From Oscillospiraceae bacterium (GTDB lineage: Bacteria > Bacillota > Clostridia > Oscillospirales > Oscillospiraceae): DNA of 64,000 bases. The DNA lies in contig SVMA01000003.1 of assembly GCA_015067635.1 (NCBI GenBank), forward strand, positions 59,892-123,891, written 5' to 3'. The notes beneath the pieces are model-generated. The model did no database searches and was not told where the DNA came from. It saw only the letters and a list, made by a program, of their open reading frames with translations. A program made the translations under genes and the position numbers. This document shows, piece by piece, positions 57,319 to 64,000 of this stretch; the stretch's first letter is position 1; each line of letters starts with the position of its first letter.

Positions 57319-58115
57319 CAGGTTGCCTCCTCTACATTCGTATTGCTGCTATCCATCAAACGGACGTTGGGATTCTCCCCGTCTACATCGTCCTCCAAAC
57401 TGACAGAATTGGTTTTGCAAAGCTCCAAAACCGCCAGAAAGGTTGCTACGATTTCCGAACGGCTCTTATTTCCCTTAAACAGATTCTTCAGGCGCTCCAC
57501 GCCCCGAAGCACCAATCGCCTTACCACTTCTGCCGCTTTCTTTGTAACGGGATAACGTTCCTTACCTACAATGCCCTTAAAATTCACTGTTGGCGGTGGC
57601 AGGCACTGTTCATTTCTTTCTGCAATATTATCCAGAGCCAACAGCAGATCCTGGATTTCGTGCTGATAACGGTAGGTCTGATCCCTGCGCAGTGGCTCGG
57701 GCTCTTTCGTAAACAGGCAGCGGCCAATCTCATTACGCGGCTCCAGCCAGGTAACTGCCAGTCGGATCTGCTCAATAGCCTCCTTGCGCTGACGCTCAAT
57801 TAAGGACTGCCGCAACAGATCCAGCTCACTCTCCGCCTCGGCCTGCTCTGCCGCCGAAAGGAGCATCTTTGTCTTAATCAGCATCAGATGGGATGCCATA
57901 GTAATAAACTCGCTGGCAATTTCCATATCCAGACGCTTCATCTCATCCAGATACGCCAAATACTGCTCCAAAATGGAGGTGATGGACACATCCTGGATCT
58001 CTATTTTATTTTTGCTCAGCAGCAGAAAAATAACATCCAAGGGTCCTTCAAAATCCTCCATCCCCTCACTGCGGGTACGGACGATGCCCTCCAGGCGGTA
58101 CTGCGGTTGTCCCAT
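57318..58115 (-). CDS. scpA: Segregation and condensation protein A
   Basis: FEGPLDVIFLLLSKNKIEIQDVSITSILEQYLAYL...ASEFITMASHLMLIKTKMLL. Confidence 0.94.
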   Translation of the reverse strand: MGQPQYRLEGIVRTRSEGMEDFEGPLDVIFLLLSKNKIEIQDVSITSILEQYLAYLDEMKRLDMEIASEFITMASHLMLIKTKMLLSAAEQAEAESELDLLRQSLIERQRKEAIEQIRLAVTWLEPRNEIGRCLFTKEPEPLRRDQTYRYQHEIQDLLLALDNIAERNEQCLPPPTVNFKGIVGKERYPVTKKAAEVVRRLVLRGVERLKNLFKGNKSRSEIVATFLAVLELCKTNSVSLEDDVDGENPNVRLMDSSNTNVEEAT

Positions 58116-58238
58116 ATGATCTCCTTACGCATAGTCTTCCACGTTAATTTTACTTATTATACCATTGAACACACTATTGTGCAAGTATTTCCACTTATTT
58201 AATTATAGAAAAGTCTCAAAACAGTCTCCGCTTAAACG

Positions 58239-58266
58239 AAAAAACGCACCCTGGGGTGCGTTTTTT
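58239..58266. terminator. Intrinsic terminator
   Basis: AAAAAACGCACC-CTGG-GGTGCGTTTTTT. Confidence 0.85.
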
Positions 58267-58273
58267 ATACGGT

Positions 58274-59446
58274 CTATATCAGCTTCTCCAGCATTTTATC
58301 CGTTGCATATTGAGCATACCGATCAAACCAGCCCTTATCCCGCAAGTAGAACAAGACGGTATATCGGTCCCGCAGAATCAGTCCTTTTTGGATTCCGGTC
58401 AGGATTTTCTCTTTTTCTGTAACCACACTGGGAACCTTCATTTTGGTGCAAAATTCCTCCACCGCATCGAAATACGGCAGGTACTTCTCAATCAAAGCTT
58501 TGAGGTGCAAATCGTCGGTCTCTTCCAGCAAAAGTCTGTACATCTCCATAACTACTCTGGTTGCCTGGCATACCTCCAGACCGTGCAGATTTGGCTTTTT
58601 CCCCTCTGCGACATCCTCCAATTCCCATGCATGGGCAATAATGTGCTCACTGCCGGATGCGGGGCGGGAGTTCCCTGTGTAGGCCATTCCCAAACCAGTA
58701 ACCATGAATCCCTCCATGATATTGGCAATGGTTTGCGGATCCCGCTGCTGCAGCTTGTAGCCATTTTCCAGGCAAAGATTCGTCGCCTCAATAACATTAT
58801 TTACAATATTGGCGCAGTAATACTCCCCTGCATAGTCCCTTGCCAATTCCCAGTCCAGCATGCCGGTATATTTCCCGAACATATCTCCGATACCGGCAAG
58901 CAGCATATCATACGGCGCATCCTTCAATACATCCGTATCGGCAATAATATACCGTGGCGTGGTGCACTTGATGGTCTTTTTTGTGCCGTCACAGAGAAAG
59001 GGTGTTCCTGCCGATGCATACCCATCCATGGACGGTGCGGTTGCCGCCACTGCGTAGGGAATTCCCAAACGGTAGGACGCCAGACCGCAGCTGTCATTGA
59101 TTGTTCCCGAGCCTACTGCAAGAATAAAATCCGGTCGGGGCGAAAAGCCGCTTTCCGAGGCATCTGCCTCCAAGGGATATAAATGAGTCAGAATATTCCC
59201 AACGGTTTCATAGTCCGGCAAAGGATTCTTCTTCAGAACCAGCTTATGGGAGAATTTACCGCTGTTTTTCAGAATTTCCTCCACCCTTGCCCCCAATACA
59301 GCATAGGTGTCCTCATCGCAGACCATGTAAACGGAACAGTAATCTTTCAAAAATACAGGAAGCTTTTGAATGGCACCGCTTTCAATGATATACGCTTCCA
59401 GAGGCGCTTTATGCTCTCTGCCGCAGTTACATTTCATTCTTAACAT
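58274..59446 (-). CDS. egsA: sn-glycerol-1-phosphate dehydrogenase (EgsA/AraM family)
   Basis: FILAVGSGTINDSCGLASYRLGIPYAVAATAPSMDGYASAGTPF; HAWE metal-binding His region. Confidence 0.88.
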   Translation of the reverse strand: MLRMKCNCGREHKAPLEAYIIESGAIQKLPVFLKDYCSVYMVCDEDTYAVLGARVEEILKNSGKFSHKLVLKKNPLPDYETVGNILTHLYPLEADASESGFSPRPDFILAVGSGTINDSCGLASYRLGIPYAVAATAPSMDGYASAGTPFLCDGTKKTIKCTTPRYIIADTDVLKDAPYDMLLAGIGDMFGKYTGMLDWELARDYAGEYYCANIVNNVIEATNLCLENGYKLQQRDPQTIANIMEGFMVTGLGMAYTGNSRPASGSEHIIAHAWELEDVAEGKKPNLHGLEVCQATRVVMEMYRLLLEETDDLHLKALIEKYLPYFDAVEEFCTKMKVPSVVTEKEKILTGIQKGLILRDRYTVLFYLRDKGWFDRYAQYATDKMLEKLI

Positions 59447-59457
59447 ATATTGCTCCT

Positions 59458-60474
59458 TTATACGCCCATGCACCAAACAACGATCAAGGCAGTTATGGTC
59501 ACCAGAGTGTCAATGGTAACGCCGTAAAACATTGGTGCCAAGCCTGCATTCCTGAAATCCCGGAAACTGGTATTCAAACCGATTGCCGCCAATGCGGTCA
59601 CCATCAGGAATTTACTGGTCGTCTTCATAATCACGGAAACGTTATCCGGAATGTAGCCAAAGCTGTTACATACCGCCAGTGCCAAAAAGCCCACGATAAA
59701 CCAAGGAATGATTTTCAGAACCTTGACCTTTTTGCCCACATTGTCCGTTTGCAGTTCCTTTCTCTTCATGCGGATGCCGATGTAGGCGAAAACAAGCACC
59801 GTAGGAATAATTGCAATGGTGCGGGTGAGTTTTACCATGGTTGCAAAATCTCCGGCAGCTTCCGAAAAAGCATAGCCCGAGGCAACGACGCTTGCCGTAT
59901 CGTTGACAGATGTTCCTGACCAAATACCGTAACCAATGTCTGTCAGACCCAACAATTTGCCCATAATGGGATACAGCGCTACCATCACCATATCGAAGAT
60001 AAAGGTCGAGGACATTGCAAACGCCACATCCTTATCCTCTGCATCAATTACCGGTGCGATTGCTGCCACCGCAGAGCCACCGCAAATTCCCGTGCCTGCA
60101 GAAATCAGATTGGACAGCTTCCAGTTCAGACCGAACAGCTTGCGAATAAAATATCCGCCACCAAAGCACATCAAGAAGGTAAATACCATCACCAGAAGGG
60201 TCATCTTTCCAACGGAAACCACAACATGGATGGACAAGGATGCGCCCAACAAAATAATGGCAAGCTTCAGTATTTTCTTGGATGTAAATTTCAGGGCTGG
60301 TCCCACCCATTTCGGATGGAAAAAGCTATTGATCACTGTACCCATAAACAGCGCAATAATGGATGCGCCCAACAAGCCGCCGGGAATCCAGTGCTCCAGC
60401 AAAACAGATACCGCCGCAACTGCAAAGCAGATGAGAACGCCCAGAATAAACAAACCGGATTTCTTAAAATCCAT
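59458..60474 (-). CDS. YeiH-family putative sulfate exporter/membrane protein
   Basis: ILKLAIILLGASLSIHVVVSVG, SAGTGICGGSAVAAIAPVI, NDTASVVASGYAFSEAAGDFATMVKLTRT. Confidence 0.9.
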   Translation of the reverse strand: MDFKKSGLFILGVLICFAVAAVSVLLEHWIPGGLLGASIIALFMGTVINSFFHPKWVGPALKFTSKKILKLAIILLGASLSIHVVVSVGKMTLLVMVFTFLMCFGGGYFIRKLFGLNWKLSNLISAGTGICGGSAVAAIAPVIDAEDKDVAFAMSSTFIFDMVMVALYPIMGKLLGLTDIGYGIWSGTSVNDTASVVASGYAFSEAAGDFATMVKLTRTIAIIPTVLVFAYIGIRMKRKELQTDNVGKKVKVLKIIPWFIVGFLALAVCNSFGYIPDNVSVIMKTTSKFLMVTALAAIGLNTSFRDFRNAGLAPMFYGVTIDTLVTITALIVVWCMGV

Positions 60475-60618
60475 ACTACCCCTCAATGTAATTTTTGTTT
60501 CTAAATTACTGCTTTCACGACAATGTGCAGTCTATATAAAGCAGAAAGACACATTGCATTTAATATATCACAGCAACCAGAAATTTGCAAGGTTTTCACC
60601 CGCATTCATACTGTGTGG

Positions 60619-60685
60619 CAATATTATATTCGCTACCAAAACTGCCCAAAGAGCGATATCCCTCGCCAAAGGCGAATTACATTGA
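60619..60685. repeat. Decayed copy of the GTGATATT/AATATCAC hairpin array
   Basis: Aligns with 63361-63460 (ATTATATTCGC..., ACTGCCC, GATATC, CTCGCCAAAGGCGAAT) with about two units missing. Confidence 0.65.
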
Positions 60686-60716
60686 AAAAACCTCGTTCCG
60701 AAGAACGAGGTTTTTC
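60686..60716. terminator. Intrinsic terminator
   Basis: AAAAACCTCGTTC-CGAA-GAACGAGGTTTTT. Confidence 0.8.
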
Positions 60717-60787
60717 TGTCTCTCGTGTCCAAAAAAGAACTGGGCGAAAACCGAAAAATTTGATTATTTCTTTACAAAATGAACCTT

Positions 60788-61975
60788 TTATTTTAAAAAG
60801 TTTAAAGCGGTAGCAACATAGACTGCCACGCCTTCCCATAAAACCGACTCATCAACATCAAAACATGGGTTATGGTTGGCCGCAACAATACCTTTTTCTA
60901 TATTATTTGTATGCAAGAAGAAATAGGTGGATGGAATTTTAGATGCATAATTAGCAAAATCATCTGATCCCATTAAAGCTGAGGTCGTCTTGGTAACCAC
61001 TTTGTCCTTGTCCAGTACTTCTGCCGCGGTTTTTGCTACAAATTCGCTAATCTCCGAATCATTCATAACCGTCTGAGAGCCTTTTATTATATTCACATCA
61101 CACCCAGCACGAAAGGCAGAAGCTATGCTTTGTGAAATGCACGTTAGTCTTTCCCCAATAAAATTTCGTATCTTTTCATCTTGAACACGTATACTTCCCC
61201 TAAGCACAGCCTTATCAGGAATGGTGTTATGATCCTCTCCGGCGTGAAAACTACCAAAGCTCAAAACAGCGGCTGTTCCCGCCGGCAATTCTCTGGACAT
61301 GATTTCTTCGCATGCATTTACAATTCGTGAAGCCACCAAAATAGGATCAATTCCCTTTTCCGGAAAAGCTGAATGCGTGCCTTTTCCCAGAACGGTAATC
61401 GTAAATTTATCTTTGCTTGCGCTTACCGGCCCTGGTAAAACAATCAAATTTCCGGCTTTATGGTCATCGCCGGCCAAATTTCCAACATGCAAAGCGCAGA
61501 CAGCATCAACGCCATCCAAAGCTCCTCGCTGTATCATATGTTTTGCACCTGTACCGGTTTCCTCACCCGATTGAAACAAAAATCTGACAGTGCCGTTGAA
61601 CTTATCCTTCTGTTCATTAAGTATTTCTGCCGCAACTAAAAGCATTGCTGTATGGGCATCGTGGCCGCAAGCGTGCATTTGTCCGTTAATTTGCGAATGA
61701 TAAGACACGTCAGTTTCTTCATTGATATGTAGTCCGTCCATATCTGCGCGAAAAGCTAATATTTTCCCGTCATTTATACCTTTGATCTCGGCAACCAAAC
61801 CGTCATCATTCGTGTTTAATGTATATGGAATCTCTCTTTTATCTAACCAATCACAAACGATTTTTCGAGTTTTAGGCAATTCACCGCCGATTTCGGGAAC
61901 TTTATGCAGCTTTCTTCGTAAAGTTACCAAAGCCTCTTCCCGTTCCTTGCAAATATCGACTATCGCTTTCTGCAT
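60788..61975 (-). CDS. M20 family amidohydrolase/peptidase
   Basis: RKLHKVPEIGGELPKT, MHACGHDAHTAMLLVAAEIL, GSDDFANYASKIPSTYFFLHTNN. Confidence 0.92.
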   Translation of the reverse strand: MQKAIVDICKEREEALVTLRRKLHKVPEIGGELPKTRKIVCDWLDKREIPYTLNTNDDGLVAEIKGINDGKILAFRADMDGLHINEETDVSYHSQINGQMHACGHDAHTAMLLVAAEILNEQKDKFNGTVRFLFQSGEETGTGAKHMIQRGALDGVDAVCALHVGNLAGDDHKAGNLIVLPGPVSASKDKFTITVLGKGTHSAFPEKGIDPILVASRIVNACEEIMSRELPAGTAAVLSFGSFHAGEDHNTIPDKAVLRGSIRVQDEKIRNFIGERLTCISQSIASAFRAGCDVNIIKGSQTVMNDSEISEFVAKTAAEVLDKDKVVTKTTSALMGSDDFANYASKIPSTYFFLHTNNIEKGIVAANHNPCFDVDESVLWEGVAVYVATALNFLK

Positions 61976-62119
61976 TCAAAACACCTCTTCTCTTGGAAAA
62001 GATTATACCACACCAACAATAAAAATGCAATAAAATTGATGTTAACCGCAAGTGGAATGATGTTCTCTCGGCTGTTAATCAGGGATACACAGACCAAATT
62101 CGTGAAAAATAATAAAAGA

Positions 62120-62148
62120 AAACGGACTCCCGCACGGGAATCCGTTTT
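62120..62148. terminator. Intrinsic terminator
   Basis: AAACGGACTCCC-GCAC-GGGAATCCGTTTTT. Confidence 0.7.
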
Positions 62149-62198
62149 TCTTTGGGACCGACACTCAAAATGGAACCGGTCTAAAAACCTGATTATCT

Positions 62199-63227
62199 TT
62201 ATTTTTGTGATTTTTTCAATATATCTTTTATGTGTTTTGACAAATTTTCAAAATAATATTCAAAGCCCTCATCGTTTGGATGCAACCTTAAATCGGCAAA
62301 TAAATCTTCATTTTGCGGAACAAATTCAAAACCTTGAATAACCGAAATGTTGCTAAATGCAGCTGTTTGTTTTTGAATAATCTCCCCCGCACTCTTAAAA
62401 TCTCCAAATGGTCTGCTTTCGTTCATATCCTTGCGCCATATAGGAGTGATTACATAAATTTTAGCATTGGGGTAATTATTACTTAAATTGCAAAGAAAAT
62501 CTTTACAATTGTGCGTTAACTCTTCCTTTGAGCGCTTGCTCCAATCGTTTGTACCATATGCTACAGTAATATAATCCGGTTCAAAATCTTCTTTTGTTGC
62601 TGCAAGCGCAGGAAAGAATACTTCACCGCCGATGGCTTTGTTATACTCCCCTGCATTCAGCATATCGGCAAGCTTTGTAATATACTTGTTGCTGGGATAT
62701 AAAGCATCATAACCATGGGTAATCGAATCACCAAAGCATAACAATTTTTTGTTTGGTTTGACGGGTTTAATGAATGAATCATCATCAATTACAAACTCTT
62801 TTAATGTCGCCTTTACTGACCAAGGAAAATATACACAAACTTCTTTTTCGCCTATTCCAAGATCAAATTCTTTAGAAAACTCTCCGAGAGGAAAATTAAG
62901 CGTTGTATAATTCTGAGGAATATCTATATCAGAAAAATTGTCCAACGTATCTATCTTCACACCGTTAACAAACACATCAAATGCGAAATAAGATCTGCTG
63001 CTTCCGCCAGTGATTTCCGTCCTTAAAAACAATGTTTGACTATTTGTATGAAAACAAATTTTTATCCCTGATGTAGCAAATGTTTTTGTGTAAAAATCAT
63101 TGCTACGATTCTTATAGAGCTCCTCTTGCTGTTTTGTAAAACGATAAAAATGAATACCGTTATCAATTTCTTCAATCCTAACCGCACCTGTGGTTATATC
63201 TCTGATTTGTGATAAATTTAAATTCAT
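62199..63227 (-). CDS. SGNH/GDSL hydrolase with N-terminal beta-sandwich (CE2-like esterase)
   Basis: KLLCFGDSITHGYDAL, YGTNDWSKRS, DLRLHPNDEGF catalytic blocks. Confidence 0.82.
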   Translation of the reverse strand: MNLNLSQIRDITTGAVRIEEIDNGIHFYRFTKQQEELYKNRSNDFYTKTFATSGIKICFHTNSQTLFLRTEITGGSSRSYFAFDVFVNGVKIDTLDNFSDIDIPQNYTTLNFPLGEFSKEFDLGIGEKEVCVYFPWSVKATLKEFVIDDDSFIKPVKPNKKLLCFGDSITHGYDALYPSNKYITKLADMLNAGEYNKAIGGEVFFPALAATKEDFEPDYITVAYGTNDWSKRSKEELTHNCKDFLCNLSNNYPNAKIYVITPIWRKDMNESRPFGDFKSAGEIIQKQTAAFSNISVIQGFEFVPQNEDLFADLRLHPNDEGFEYYFENLSKHIKDILKKSQK

Positions 63228-63286
63228 ATATTCCCCATCTCCTTAGGTGTATTATAGCATAAAAGCGGTGGAGGGGCAAGATATTA

Positions 63287-63458
63287 GTGATATTCTGTGC
63301 TTCGCAAAGAGTGATATTATGCCTTACGGCATAGTGATATTTTTGCCGTTGGCAAAAGTGATATTATATTCGCCTCTTAACTGCCCGAAGGGCAATATCA
63401 CTCGGCGTTAGCCGAATATCACTGCGTAGCAATATCACTCGCCGAAGGCGAATATAAC
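63287..63458. repeat. Nested array of GTGATATT and AATATCAC units with intervening mini-hairpins
   Basis: GTGATATT at 63287, 63311, 63334, 63358; AATATCAC at 63394, 63415, 63431, degenerate AATATAAC at 63451. Confidence 0.85.
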
Positions 63459-63460
63459 TA

Positions 63461-63493
63461 AAAAACTCCTTGAGAAATCTCAAGGAGTTTTTT
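63461..63493. terminator. Intrinsic terminator adjoining the array
   Basis: AAAAACTCCTTGAG-AAAT-CTCAAGGAGTTTTT. Confidence 0.8.
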
Positions 63494-63495
63494 CT

Positions 63496-63720
63496 GGCGC
63501 CTCAAACAGGGCTCGAACCTTGTTTTGCTTGACTGCCGAGTTTTAAATTTATATTCGGCTTCGTGTGGTCGACACTTGCGGTACCCGAAAGTTGCTTACC
63601 TCTTGGGGCGAGAGCAACTTTCGACCGCTACGCCTTTCCGCCCTTCTCTGCTTCTCACACCGTGAGCGTTCGGGCGGAAACTACCAACTGAGCCCGCTCA
63701 GTCGGTAAACCAAGGCGGCT
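63496..63720 (-). ncRNA. Candidate structured RNA / degenerate tRNA-like element
   Basis: Minus strand carries tRNA-like GGCTCAGTTGGTAG and AGGTTCGAGCCCTGTTTGAGGCGCCA separated by strong inverted repeats; terminator follows. Confidence 0.35.
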
Positions 63721-63758
63721 AATCACGATATCATAGACTGGAGCCTTATTAAAATGCC

Positions 63759-63796
63759 AAAAAGAAAAACCATCCACTAGGGATGGTTTTCTTTTT
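63759..63796. terminator. Intrinsic terminator
   Basis: AAAACCATCC-ACTAG-GGATGGTTTTCTTTTT. Confidence 0.75.
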
Positions 63797-63848
63797 GGGT
63801 GTTTTGGACTTAATGACACGAATAAAATGTGCCTGAAAACCATTTTTG

Positions 63849-63998
63849 TTATCCTGTTACCTCTATTTTTTTTATTTTAGTATATTGTGATATAATCCAA
63901 TACACTGCGGTTTGCATATCAATTTCATGACCACCGTCAAAAATATCAAGATAAACCGAAGCATCTGGATATTTTTCCATTAAAGCGTTATAAAGTTT
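63849..63998 (-). CDS. C-terminal fragment of an alpha/beta-hydrolase-like protein, truncated by the window edge
   Basis: Minus frame: ...KLYNALMEKYPDASVYLDIFDGGHEIDMQTAVYWIISQYTKIKKIEVTG*; DGGHE looks like a catalytic His loop. Confidence 0.6.
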   Translation of the reverse strand, partial: KLYNALMEKYPDASVYLDIFDGGHEIDMQTAVYWIISQYTKIKKIEVTG

Positions 63999-64000
63999 AA

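Noticed and set aside
63655-63843. 62-aa minus-strand ORF MVFRHILFVSLSPKHPKRKPSLVDGFSF...
   Set aside because: Reads through a terminator hairpin and the tRNA-like element; typical spurious ORF from a terminator sequence.
1-64000. CRISPR arrays, IS elements, prophage, integrase, toxin-antitoxin or defence islands
   Set aside because: No regularly spaced repeats, transposase/integrase motifs or defence gene signatures were seen among the ORFs.

Overview
The window reads as chromosomal sequence from a spore-forming Firmicute, probably a Clostridia/Oscillospiraceae-like lineage. The main evidence is the SleC-like, SpoIID, GerW/YtfJ and DacF-type genes. Most of the 64 kb is densely packed housekeeping DNA. 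It includes asnB, a spore-lysis cluster, metA, feoAB, thiI/comM, PFOR, a complete shikimate/Phe/Tyr operon (aroF-tyrA-aroB-aroA-aroC-pheA-aroEK-aroQ), type III glutamine synthetase, trxAB, an ECF sigma with a beta-propeller partner, a pyrimidine operon (pyrC-carB-pyrK-pyrD-pyrF-pyrE-pyrB), recR/ybaB/dnaX with an upstream SRP RNA, acpP, scpAB, a glycerol-1-phosphate dehydrogenase and a YeiH transporter. The right end (about 60.5-64 kb) looks more AT-rich and accessory. I saw no CRISPR array, IS element, prophage or rRNA. The most interesting observations are non-coding: (1) a complete Phe/Tyr ribosome-mediated attenuator upstream of aroF, with leader peptide MVITGFAAQFYFNYYFFRNKE and mutually exclusive antiterminator and terminator; (2) a nested array of GTGATATT/AATATCAC units with compensatory mini-hairpins, with a decayed relative 2.7 kb away; (3) paired palindromic operators overlapping the feoAB promoter; (4) a terminator whose loop and U-tract hold the next gene's -35 and spacer; (5) a convergent terminator that codes the same YGC peptide end in both genes; (6) a highly structured, tRNA-like candidate RNA near the right edge. 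All calls come from reading the sequence; no database search was run.
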